A stretch of 64,000 nt of DNA. Origin: Pyrus communis. Its lineage: Eukaryota; Streptophyta; Magnoliopsida; Rosales; Rosaceae. The position numbers and the translations under genes are program-made. Below, in pieces: positions 55,650 through 64,000 of this stretch. Position 1 is the stretch's first letter, and every line of letters starts with the position of its first letter. The notes under the pieces were generated by a model. The model saw only the letters and a program-made list of their open reading frames with translations. It was not told where the DNA came from and ran no database searches. The DNA lies in the NCBI RefSeq assembly GCF_963583255.1, contig NC_084817.1, positions 12,220,121-12,284,120 of the forward strand, in the 5' to 3' direction.

Positions 55650-57311
55650 TGATAGGAGCATATTTAGGCGACTTACTTAGCTTGTTTTCATGCATCTATG
55701 TTGTTAATTCATAGTTGTTTTAGTAGTTTAAGCCATTTTCGTGTGTTTTTAGGTTCATATGGCTAAGGAAGCAAAAAGATGCATTTTGGAGCATTTTGGA
55801 GCAAAATTGGGCTTGTAATGGATAGCATATGCTTGGAGCCAAAGTGTTGGACAAATTTGAAAGCCTTGTATGCACTTTGGACATAAAACAAAAGGCCTAG
55901 CCCAATCAAACAATCCTTTGAGCCATGCAAAACCTCTAGCCCAATCAACAACCCTTAGCCACATGCATTCACACACACATGCACTTACTCTTTCATCATT
56001 GCACCACCATTCACACACACATGCACTTACTCTTTCATCATTGCACCACCAATTCAACACATGCATTTCCACCTTCCTACTTCATCATTTCAACCACATA
56101 TTCACCCACATGCACTCTAATCATTCAACACATGCATTCACACACCAACAACCTAGCTCTTTTTCCATCATTATTTCATCCACATGCACTCTCAATCATA
56201 ACAACCACATTCACTCTTAAACAATCACCCACTTATTCTCCCATTCCCCCTATAAAAACCCATGCATTCATACACAAAAAACACATCTCATTTTCATACA
56301 CAAGACACCACAAACACATCCAATCTTTCCCTTTTGCCGCAAATCCCCTTCCATTTCTACACAATCTCTTCTCGGCTTCATTCCATTCCATACACTCTCC
56401 CATTCGCAGAAACCATTCAACCTTAGCCGCTCCACCTTCATTTACAACACACTTGGAGCACCAACACCGAAGGCAACTCTTAAGGGATTTCGACATCAGT
56501 TTTGCTTCAAGGGTTCTTTCTTCTTAATCCTATGTTCACTCATGTTATATATTTTTATGTCAAACCTTTTGTAAACATGAAGTGTAACTAATCTCTCTCT
56601 AGGGATTCGATGTAGCCTTGCAAGATTGCCATGTAGTTAATTCAGAATTCTCATTTAATCTATCTATTTCTTGTTTCATTCTCCGATTTAATTGTGACTT
56701 AGTGTGTTGATTTTAATGCTTGATCATCATTTGAATTAACCACAGGTTGTTTAGCCAAGATTAAAGCACACATCATGCATAATCTTGGTGGATATGTGAA
56801 TGAATGAAGGGAATGTTTTGCAAACATCCTGCCGAGTGTTCCCTTTGGTTTTGTGAAAGTTTCTTGTGCACTACATATTCTTGATTAGGAACCAAAGTTG
56901 CACATCACAATTAGGCTCATGATTAGAGACATTTGATCAAATCCACACATCATATGGTTGGTCATATCTAAGTGAAACAAACTCAAGAAATAGGTAGATG
57001 GATGAGTATAATCTGATTCAACAAGCATGGCCTTGGGTTAGCAATGGTAAAATCGAATCCCTAGCTTCATCTCCATTGGTACTATCTCATTTTATTAGCT
57101 GTTGATTCATTCATTTTGTGTTTACTTCATTTCTTTATGCTTTCAAGGTACAACAACAAATCTGCCTACATTGATTAGTTTTATTTCTCTAGTAAAGAGT
57201 TCTTGCAAAACAAGTGATTATATAGGTCCAATTAGTCCCTGTGGATTCGACACCCTTACTTGTGCCATTATACTAAACATATTCTAGCATGAAGAAGGAA
57301 ATCATCAATCA
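55650..57311 (+). repeat. 5' LTR of the Athila-type element
   Basis: Starts TGATAGGAGCATATTTAGGC and ends AATCATCAATCA (1,662 bp). The first 250 bp and the TATA region resemble the young element's LTR, while the 3' half (from about 56500) does not, so the LTRs share U3 but not U5. A TATAAAA box lies at 56251-56257. Confidence 0.88.
56251..56257 (+). promoter_or_regulatory. TATA box in the Athila-type LTR
   Basis: TATAAAA in CCCCCTATAAAAACCCATGC, identical in context to the LTRs at 40474 and 47626. Confidence 0.7.
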
Positions 57312-57314
57312 AAA

Positions 57315-57332
57315 TGGCGCCGTTGCCGGGGA
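57315..57332 (+). other. Primer binding site for tRNA-Asp
   Basis: TGGCGCCGTTGCCGGGGA begins three bases after the LTR end and is a perfect 18-base complement of the tRNA-Asp 3' end. Confidence 0.92.
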
Positions 57333-57443
57333 CTGATTTCAGTCCCTTATAATTGCTTGTTTTGATATTAAACCTTGTTCTTTTCATTTTAAGTAGATTT
57401 CTGATTTTTATTCAAACTTGTTTTATCTTGTTTCAGGTAGTAT

Positions 57444-59759
57444 ATGTCAAATAGACTTGCTGAATTAGGCCAAAGAATTGAACGGTTAAAGGGCAACACT
57501 TTGGAAAGCTTTGTGCCAACAAGTTCCTCCATTGTCCGTGAAGAAGAGGAAGGGAAACCGTCTAGTCCAATAAGTGAAGGATCTGAGCACTTTAATTGGG
57601 AAAGAGAAGAAGAGATGGCGGGCAACCAAGATGATCTTCGAGCTTTGGAGGATTTTGCTCAACCAATCATACCAAATTCACCTTCATGCATCTTGCTGCC
57701 CACAGAAGCTAGAAACTATGATCTTAAATCTTCACATTTCCATATGTTTCCTTCTTTTTATGGCTTACCTAATGAAGATCCTTTAGCTCATATTAAAGAA
57801 TTTTACAATGTTGTGAGTGGGTTACCTTTACAGGGAGTAAGTGAAGCAAATCTGAGGATGAGAGTGTTCCCTTACACCTTGAAAGATAGGGCCAAGGGTT
57901 GGTTAATGACTCTAGTACCTGGTTCACTCACCACATGGGATGCCGTGGCTAAGAAGTTTTTGGAAAAGTTCTTTTCCACTCAAAAGACAGCCACATTAAG
58001 GGGACAAATCTTCAACTTCAAACAAGATGATGGAGAACCTTTCAATGAGTGTTGGGAGCGCTTTAAAGGCCTTTTGTTGCAATGTCCACACCATGGGTTA
58101 CCTCTTCACTTACAAATGCAAATTTTCTATGATGGACTAACCCAAACATGTCAATCAACTGTTGATAATGCAGCAGGTGGAGCTTTAAAGAAAAAGAATG
58201 CTCAAGAGTCATATAACATTTATGAGATGTTGGGATCTAATGCTCAACACAAAGATGTAAGGGGTAAGAGAGTTGGAGTATATGAAACAAGCTCTAATCA
58301 TGATCTTTCTTTGCAGGTAGCTAACCTAGAAAAGAAGCTTGAATCCGTGCTCAACATGGTGCCAAAAGCAAGTGAAGTGTGTGCCATTTGCAACATACCA
58401 AGCCACCTTACTCATCAATGTCCATCTAGGGAGGCTTACCTCGAGTATGTCCAAGAGCAAGTGAACCTCATGAATTCTTACAATCAAAGGCCAAGGAATG
58501 ATGTGTATTCCAATACATATAACCCAAGTTGGAGAGATCATCCCAATCTTTCGTGGAAGAACAACAATCAATTCCAAAACTTCCAACCAAAACCTACTCT
58601 TGAGGATACGGTTAAATTGTTAGCCCAAAATACCTTGCAATTCCAACAAACCACCAATAGCACTCTCCAACAACATTTGGCGGCTCTAACCAAAATGGAG
58701 ACACAATTGGGGCAGATTGCAGATGCCTTGAGCCAAAGAGAGGTTGGAAAGTTTCCAAGCCAACCCGTGATACTCCAAAGGAACCAAGAGCAAGCCAAAG
58801 CAATCACTACACTTAAAACTGGTAAGGTTATCAATAATAGAGTTGGCAATGAAGTTACTAATAAATCTGATCATGTGAATGCAGGGGTTACTCAAGGAGA
58901 AAATGAGAAACCAAATGAGGAACCAAGCCATGCTACTCCCTCGTTTGAAGCACCAAATCTTCACAAGGCCGAGAAACCTTACACTCCACCAATACCATTC
59001 CCTGGAAGACTTGCCAAGAGCAAGCAGGATAAGTCATTTAAGGAGATTTTTGATATTCTAAGTAAGGTAAATGTTAACTTACCTTTGCTTGATGTCATTA
59101 GGAACATGCCAGCTTATGGGAAGTTCTTCAAAGAGTTAAACAACTACAAAAGGAAGTATGGACCACATAAGAAGGTAGTGGTGTCCGAGAATGTAAGTGC
59201 CGTGTTGCAAAGAAAACTTCCACCAAAGCTCAAGGATCCAGGAAGTTTTTCTATCAACATCACCATAGGGGACAAGAAGGTAGAGAAGACGATGCTTGAC
59301 TTAGGTGCTAGCATCAACTTAATGCCTTATTCCGCGTACCTTCAACTAGGTTTGGGGGAATTGAAAGCCACCACCATCTCATTACAACTTGCGGACAGAT
59401 CCGTGAAATATCCAAGAGGTATAGTAGAGGATATTCTAGTTCAAATTGATAAACTAATCTTGCCTGCGGATTTTGTAGTGTTGGACATGGAAGAAGCTCC
59501 TATACATGACCGAGAGTTGCCTATTTTGCTTGGGAGACCGTTTATGGCCACGGCCAAGACCATCATTGATGTGCAAAATGGACTCCTCACTATGACAGTG
59601 CTAGGAGAGACCGTTCAATTCAAAGTGTTTGAGTCTCTTTCACATCCTTCTTCATCTCTTAATTGTTATGCCATTGATGTGCTTGATTCACTTGTTTTCT
59701 CTAAGTTCTTGCAGGCACAATCTAATGAACCATTACAAACTGTTTTGAGTCAATCTTAA
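57444..59759 (+). CDS. gag: Gag-protease of the Athila-type element
   Basis: 771 codons from the ATG at 57444. An acidic N terminus is followed by a retrotrans_gag capsid region (residues about 75-270, with FPYTLKDRAKGWLM and FEKFF-type FLEKFFSTQKT). A CCHC knuckle sits at residues 313-326 (CAICNIPSHLTHQC), then a Gln-rich spacer with SNTYNPSWRDHPNLSW. The aspartic protease domain follows, with DLGAS at 619-623 in place of the usual DTGAS/DSGAS, and ILLGRPFM near 690. Gag assembles particles, and the protease cuts the polyprotein. The frame ends in TAA at 59757, exactly before Pol and in the same frame. This could be a nonsense mutation or a readthrough site; mutation is more likely. Confidence 0.92.
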   Translation: MSNRLAELGQRIERLKGNTLESFVPTSSSIVREEEEGKPSSPISEGSEHFNWEREEEMAGNQDDLRALEDFAQPIIPNSPSCILLPTEARNYDLKSSHFHMFPSFYGLPNEDPLAHIKEFYNVVSGLPLQGVSEANLRMRVFPYTLKDRAKGWLMTLVPGSLTTWDAVAKKFLEKFFSTQKTATLRGQIFNFKQDDGEPFNECWERFKGLLLQCPHHGLPLHLQMQIFYDGLTQTCQSTVDNAAGGALKKKNAQESYNIYEMLGSNAQHKDVRGKRVGVYETSSNHDLSLQVANLEKKLESVLNMVPKASEVCAICNIPSHLTHQCPSREAYLEYVQEQVNLMNSYNQRPRNDVYSNTYNPSWRDHPNLSWKNNNQFQNFQPKPTLEDTVKLLAQNTLQFQQTTNSTLQQHLAALTKMETQLGQIADALSQREVGKFPSQPVILQRNQEQAKAITTLKTGKVINNRVGNEVTNKSDHVNAGVTQGENEKPNEEPSHATPSFEAPNLHKAEKPYTPPIPFPGRLAKSKQDKSFKEIFDILSKVNVNLPLLDVIRNMPAYGKFFKELNNYKRKYGPHKKVVVSENVSAVLQRKLPPKLKDPGSFSINITIGDKKVEKTMLDLGASINLMPYSAYLQLGLGELKATTISLQLADRSVKYPRGIVEDILVQIDKLILPADFVVLDMEEAPIHDRELPILLGRPFMATAKTIIDVQNGLLTMTVLGETVQFKVFESLSHPSSSLNCYAIDVLDSLVFSKFLQAQSNEPLQTVLSQS

Positions 59760-59786
59760 GATGAGTTTGATGAAGAAGATGCACTT

Positions 59787-60713
59787 ATGGAAGAGGTAGC
59801 TGCCTTGGAAGCATTGGCACCGTATCCTTTGAATATTTTACCTCTTTTAGAGCCTTTAGAACCATCGAGGTCACATTTAACCCCTTCCACTGTTAAGGCA
59901 CCAAAACTTGAACTTAAACCACTTCCACCACATCTAAAGTATGCATATCTAGCTGAATTTGAAACTCTTCCAGTTATCATAACTTTTGACCTCACCCCAA
60001 ATGAAGAAGATAAACTAATTAGGGTGTTAAAAGAGTTCAAATCAGTTATTGGTTGGTCTATTGCAGATATCAAGGGAATAAGCCCTACCATGTGCATGCA
60101 TAGGATTCTTTTGGAAGAGGGAGCAAAGTCAACCCGTGAACCACAAAGGAGGCTCAATCCACACATGAAGGAAATTGTGAGGAATGAAGTGTTGAAGTTG
60201 TTAGATGTGGGGATCATATATCCCATTTCTGATAGCAAATGGGTGAGTGCTATTCAGGTGGTACCTAAGAAGGTGGGAATCACGGTGATGAAGAATGAAA
60301 ACAAAGAGCTTGTGCCCACAAAGCCCACGGCTAGTTGGCGTGTTTGCACCGATTACAGGAAGTTGAATTCTAGCACTAGAAAAGATTACTTTCCTATGCC
60401 TTTCATAGATCAAATGCTTGAGAGATTGGCAGGTTACTCACACTATTGTTTTCTTGATGGTTACTCAGGTTACAATCAAATTGCAATTGCTCCGGAGGAT
60501 CAAGAGAAAACTTCCTTTACTTGCCCGTTTGGCACATTTGCATATAGGAGAATGCCTTTTGGACTTTGCAATGCTCCAGCAACATTCCAAAGATGCATGT
60601 TGGCAATCTTTTCTGACATGGTAGAAAGATTCATTGAGGTATTTATGGATGACTTTTCAGTGTTTGGTTCCTCTTTTGATGAATGTCTTAACCATCTATC
60701 TTCAGTACTTTAA
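59787..60713 (+). CDS. pol: Reverse transcriptase, N-terminal and palm part
   Basis: A 308-codon frame in phase with gag-pro. The start LELKPLPPHLKYAYL is the usual Pol N terminus. RT motifs are WRVCTDYRKLN (from residue 184), FPMPFIDQMLERLAG, CFLDGYSGYNQI, MPFGLCNAPATFQRCM and the catalytic FMDD at residues 286-289. The frame stops at TAA (60711-60713) in the middle of RT, just after the palm, and continues in the same frame at 60714. The stop therefore truncates RT in its connection region. Everything else looks well preserved. Confidence 0.92.
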   Translation: MEEVAALEALAPYPLNILPLLEPLEPSRSHLTPSTVKAPKLELKPLPPHLKYAYLAEFETLPVIITFDLTPNEEDKLIRVLKEFKSVIGWSIADIKGISPTMCMHRILLEEGAKSTREPQRRLNPHMKEIVRNEVLKLLDVGIIYPISDSKWVSAIQVVPKKVGITVMKNENKELVPTKPTASWRVCTDYRKLNSSTRKDYFPMPFIDQMLERLAGYSHYCFLDGYSGYNQIAIAPEDQEKTSFTCPFGTFAYRRMPFGLCNAPATFQRCMLAIFSDMVERFIEVFMDDFSVFGSSFDECLNHLSSVL

Positions 60714-60731
60714 AGATGTCAGGAAACAAAT

Positions 60732-62816
60732 TTGGTTCTCAATTGGGAAAAGTGCCAATTTATGGTGAAACAAGGAATTGTGTTGGGGCATGTAATCTCT
60801 AGCCAAGGAATGGAGGTGGACAAAGCCAAAATTGACATCATCACCAATATGGCAGCTCCCACAACCGTGAAGGGAGTAAGAAGTTTTTTGGGACATGCGG
60901 GTTTTTATCGTCGTTTCATTAAGAACTTTTCAATGATCACTCGTCCATTATGCAATCTGTTAGCTAAAGATGTTGTATTTCATTTTGATAAAGCTTGTAT
61001 GGATGCATTCAATACTTTGAAACATGAATTAACCTCAACCCCTATTATTATGGCACCAGATTGGTCTTTACCTTTTGAATTAATGTGTGATGCCTCTGAC
61101 TATGCTATTGGTGCAGTTTTAGGGCAAAGGGTGAACAAGCTCCCACACGTGATCTACTATGCAAGCCGGACTCTAAATGATGCTCAACTTAACTATTCCA
61201 CAACTGAAAATGAGTTGCTTGCTATTGTTTTTGCCTTAGAGAAGTTTCGGTCATATCTTGTTGGATCTAAAGTTATTGTGTTTTCTGATCATGCAGCCCT
61301 TAGGTACTTGATGACAAAAAAGGATGCTAAGCCACGCTTAATTAGATGGATACTCTTACTACAAGAGTTTGACTTGGAAATTCGAGATAAGAAGGGAAGT
61401 GATAACGTTGTGGCTGACCATTTGTCACGGCTCAATGAAAACCATGGAGTTGGACAACCTTTGCCTCTAAATGAATCATTTCCTGATGAACAACTCCTTG
61501 TTATTCAAGAAAAAGAACCATGGTATGCTGATTTTGTTAATTATCTTGTTTGTGGTATAATTAGAAATGACCTTTCTTTTCAGGAAAGAAAGAAGTTCCT
61601 TGCCATGGTAAAGCACTACGTTTGGGACGAACCATATTTGTTTAAATATTGCCCTGACCAAATCATTAGGAGGTGTGTCCCAGAGAGTGAGCAACAAAGC
61701 ATTCTAACGTTCAGCCATACATTGGCATGTGGAGGACATTTTGGTGCCAAAAAGACATCTCTAAAGGTTTTACAATCTGGTTTCTTTTGGCCTACTTTAT
61801 TCAAAGATGCTTTTGATTTTTGTTCTAAGTGTGATAGGTGCCAGAAAATGGGGAACATTAGCCGAAGAAATGAGATGCCATTGAACAACATTTTGGTGGT
61901 GGAGCTCTTTGATGTTTGGGGAATCGATTTCATGGGACCATTTCCATCCTCTTTTGGTTACTTATACATATTAGTGGCAGTAGATTATGTATCCAAATGG
62001 GTTGAAGCCATTGCTACAATAACTAATGATCATAAGGTTGTTTTGAATTTTCTTAAAGATGTGATTTTTTGTAGGTTTGGAACCCCAAGAGCTATTATTA
62101 GTGATGGTGGCAGCCATTTCTGCAACAAACCCTTTGAATCCTTGATGAAGAAGTACAACATCAACCACAAAGTGGCAACCCCGTACCATCCTCAAACCTC
62201 AGGACAAGTGGAGATTAGCAATAGGGAGATCAAGAACATTTTGATGAAGACCGTAAGCCCTACAAGGAAGGATTGGTCACTGAGGTTGAATGATGCACTA
62301 TGGGCATATAGAACAGCATATAAGACCCCCATTGGCATGAGCCCTTATCGCCTTGTGTTTGGGAAAGCTTGTCATTTGCCAATGGAGCTTGAACACCGTG
62401 CATATTGGGCCATCAAGAAGTTCAACTTTGATTACAAGGATGCTGGAATAGCAAGGAAGCTCCAACTTAATGAGTTGGAAGAACTCAGAAATGAAGCATA
62501 TGAGAATGCCAAAATCTACAAGGAACGGACTAAGCTCTATCATGACAAGGCCATCCTACGGAAGGAGTTTCACCAAGGTATGAAAGTACTGTTGTATGAC
62601 TCACGTTTGAGACTTTTTTCAGGTAAATTGAAGTCTAGGTGGGTGGGACCATTTAAGGTGCTGCAAACATTTCCCCACGGAGCTGTGGAGATAAAGAACA
62701 TGAAGAATGACACCTCTTTTAAAGTCAATGGGCAGCGATTGAAACCATATTTGGAGAAAGTGGAGGAAGAGCAAGTTTATCAAGTTGTAGATTTTCTTGA
62801 GTTTACAACACCGTGA
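60732..62816 (+). CDS. pol: RT end, RNase H and integrase
   Basis: 694 codons, same frame as the preceding RT piece. RT thumb: [18 protein letters not shown]. RNase [15 protein letters not shown] (Asp120), [17 protein letters not shown] (Glu), [10 protein letters not shown]. Integrase zinc region: H-H-C-C with [11 protein letters not shown]. Core: Asp399 (GIDFMGPF), Asp458 (ISDGGSHF) and Glu494 (GQVEISNRE), a D,D(35)E spacing typical of active integrases. C-terminal part: [22 protein letters not shown]. No chromodomain is seen, as expected for Athila/Tat. All catalytic residues of integrase and RNase H are intact. Confidence 0.93.
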   Translation: MVLNWEKCQFMVKQGIVLGHVISSQGMEVDKAKIDIITNMAAPTTVKGVRSFLGHAGFYRRFIKNFSMITRPLCNLLAKDVVFHFDKACMDAFNTLKHELTSTPIIMAPDWSLPFELMCDASDYAIGAVLGQRVNKLPHVIYYASRTLNDAQLNYSTTENELLAIVFALEKFRSYLVGSKVIVFSDHAALRYLMTKKDAKPRLIRWILLLQEFDLEIRDKKGSDNVVADHLSRLNENHGVGQPLPLNESFPDEQLLVIQEKEPWYADFVNYLVCGIIRNDLSFQERKKFLAMVKHYVWDEPYLFKYCPDQIIRRCVPESEQQSILTFSHTLACGGHFGAKKTSLKVLQSGFFWPTLFKDAFDFCSKCDRCQKMGNISRRNEMPLNNILVVELFDVWGIDFMGPFPSSFGYLYILVAVDYVSKWVEAIATITNDHKVVLNFLKDVIFCRFGTPRAIISDGGSHFCNKPFESLMKKYNINHKVATPYHPQTSGQVEISNREIKNILMKTVSPTRKDWSLRLNDALWAYRTAYKTPIGMSPYRLVFGKACHLPMELEHRAYWAIKKFNFDYKDAGIARKLQLNELEELRNEAYENAKIYKERTKLYHDKAILRKEFHQGMKVLLYDSRLRLFSGKLKSRWVGPFKVLQTFPHGAVEIKNMKNDTSFKVNGQRLKPYLEKVEEEQVYQVVDFLEFTTP

Positions 62817-63129
62817 ACAAGCTACCATGTCTTGCCTAGACATTAAATAAAGCGCTTACTAGGAGGCAACCTAGTGTGGTTTGTGTTCTTTCCTCATTTT
62901 GTGTTTATGTTGTCACCATTCCATATTCTTTGCCTACTTGCATTACATACAATTTTAAGCATCGAGGACAATGCTTTGGTTAGGTTTGGGTGTGGGATTG
63001 AAGGTTTGTGTTTTTTTTGTGTTAGTTGTGTTAGTTTTGGTTAAGTGTGTTTTTGCTTACTAATACGAATGTATATGAGGGCTATGTTTGTAGACAAACT
63101 ATTGGGTTGCTATGAAAAAGGGTTTTATG
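62817..63129 (+). other. Non-coding region downstream of integrase
   Basis: Contains ATTAAATAAAGCGCTTACTA just after the stop codon, where AATAAA could act as a polyadenylation-like signal. At 62956-62975 it holds the AAGCATCGAGGACAATGCTT motif, followed by GGGTGTGGG. No open frame is supported. Confidence 0.6.
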
Positions 63130-63332
63130 ACACAGGACATGTCATAACTTTTGAAGGGGTGTTTATTTTTAAGTTCATGTCGGAGCTCAAAGGTAAGCCG
63201 CATTCCCGAATTTCAATTTTCTTTTATACTAATATGTTGTTAATGATTCAGGCATCCACTCTAGAATTTAAACCATTACCGGATCATTTCAAGTATCACC
63301 CTCCATTCAAAGATCAATTCCATACCGGTTGA
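63130..63332 (+). pseudogene. Second pol N-terminal fragment, homologous to 42830-43033
   Basis: The frame ends STLEFKPLPDHFKYHPPFKD, matching PTLEFKPMPVHFKYHLPFKD in the young non-autonomous element and, more distantly, the Pol start at 59.9 kb. A splice-like pair (AAAG/GTAAGC at 63193, TATACTAAT, ATTCAG at 63251) lies in the same place as the one at 42891-42952. Finding a second Pol start downstream of a complete Pol shows the region was grafted from the non-autonomous family. Confidence 0.7.
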
Positions 63333-63426
63333 GTTGATTAAAAAAATAAAAAATATAAATAAAAAAATAAATAAACATGGCAGAAAGATGAGCCTTCACA
63401 AAGGATGTTTACGTGAAGCCCCACTA

Positions 63427-64000
63427 CGAGGCATCAGAGCAGAAGGCGTCGGAGCAGAAGGCATCAAGCGGGAGGCATCGGAGCAGGAGCATTCCAGGCC
63501 TCAATACTTGGCCAAACGCTGGATGACCCAGGAAAAAGGTGCCTCTGGAGATAAGCCGCAAGCCTTTGACGGTCACTGTGAATTCAACCCTCAGATTCTT
63601 GCATTTCATCAAGCTTCCTCTTCATGCCCGACGAATAGTTATTTGCAAGCACATGCAAACTTCTATTCTCGTACTTAAGCTGTTTGATCTCCTGCTTAAG
63701 ACTTTCCACCTCTGCCATCAACGATTCCACTTGGCGGGACCGAGCAAGCAGGCGTTGGCCCATGTTGGACACAGAGCCTGCACATTGAACGCTGAGAGCG
63801 AGAGACTCTTGAACGGCCAACTCATCGGACCGTCCTGAAAGCAGCCTACTGTCCTTAGGAGTAAGGAGGTTCCTAGCTACTATCGTAGCTGTTGTTGCAT
63901 CGGTCATCATGGAGTCTTCACCTGAAAGAGGACCATTAGAAGATAAAAAAGAAGGGCGCCATACATTACCTTGACGGGGCGCAACCGGATCACTGCTGAG
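63427..64000 (-). pseudogene. Antisense coiled-coil ORF, second copy, cut by the window end
   Basis: The minus-strand frame enters from beyond 64000 (LSSDPVAPRQGNVWRPSFL), passes through ATTATIVARNLLTPKDSR and the coiled coil VESLMAEVESLKQEIKQL...MKRKLDEMQ, then meets a TGA at 63584-63586. After it the same frame continues with IHSDRQRLAAYLQRHLFPG and a short Pro/Ala repeat. It is close to the ORF at 43119-43790. The stop removes the last ~50 residues but leaves the coiled coil, so a shortened protein could still be made. The start codon lies outside the window. Confidence 0.75.

Larger units (their letters stand above)
55650..64000 (+). mobile_element. Athila-type Ty3/gypsy element, running off the window
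   Basis: A 5' LTR (55650-57311), tRNA-Asp primer site, gag-pro (57444-59759), RT (59787-60713) and RNase H-integrase (60732-62816) lie in order in one reading frame broken by two TAA stops. Downstream are a cis motif, a second pol N-terminal fragment and an antisense coiled-coil ORF. The 3' LTR is outside the window. The five bases before the LTR are GTACT, the expected target duplication. The element sits inside the Tat-like pol, so it is the younger of the two. Confidence 0.92.

Overview
This window is plant nuclear DNA. The evidence is GT-AG introns, a USP-domain receptor-like kinase, a plant-type CCCH zinc finger gene, Ty1/copia and Athila/Tat-type Ty3/gypsy retrotransposons primed by tRNA-iMet and tRNA-Asp, and a Cassandra-type 5S-bearing LTR. 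The repeat families look like those I associate with Rosaceae (apple/pear type); that placement is inference from memory. Only one host gene looks intact. It is a minus-strand gene of ten exons (23161-26684, 759 codons) encoding a USP-domain protein kinase. Most of the rest is transposon sequence, much of it nested.

Layout. 1-9202: a cluster of four related ~2.1 kb gypsy LTRs. Two of them form a near-perfect palindrome (arms 1301-3422 and 3468-5589) beside a truncated minus-strand gag, a PBS and an LTR. 9300-9460: a Rab GTPase exon fragment. 10038-13153: a decayed CCCH zinc finger gene (minus strand), cut by a solo LTR (13157-14530, TSD ATAAA). 14768-18973: a decayed copia element ending in an inverted LTR pair. 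19-23 kb: a SINE-like copy, tandem duplications and a Tourist-like MITE. 23.1-26.8 kb: the kinase gene. 27.1-28.4 kb: a PIF/Harbinger-like fragment with a SANT/Myb-like exon. 29138-31496: a solo LTR (TSD TCAAA). 31.6-32.7 kb: a SINE-like copy and a LINE 3' end with RNase H. 34201-39027: a full-length but dead copia element (TSD ATAAT). 39065-39245: a short Cassandra-like solo LTR (TSD AGTGG). 39778-48946: a very young non-autonomous gypsy element with apparently identical 2,017-bp LTRs (TSD GGTAT). 50.3-55.65 kb: a decayed Tat-like element with minus-strand pol and an oppositely oriented, intron-containing accessory gene. 55650 to the window end: an Athila-type element with LTR, PBS, gag-pro and pol (two in-frame stops), inserted into that Tat-like pol.

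The most unusual theme is accessory genes opposed to the retroelement coding strand. An antisense coiled-coil ORF occurs in two different gypsy elements (43119-43790 and 63427-64000), and a second, unrelated-looking coiled-coil gene with its own promoter-like region and two introns lies antisense to a Tat-like pol (50.3-53.0 kb). The second theme is inverted LTR pairs: the gypsy palindrome and the copia pair at 18.4-19.0 kb. If transcribed, these could form long hairpin RNAs matching active LTR families nearby.
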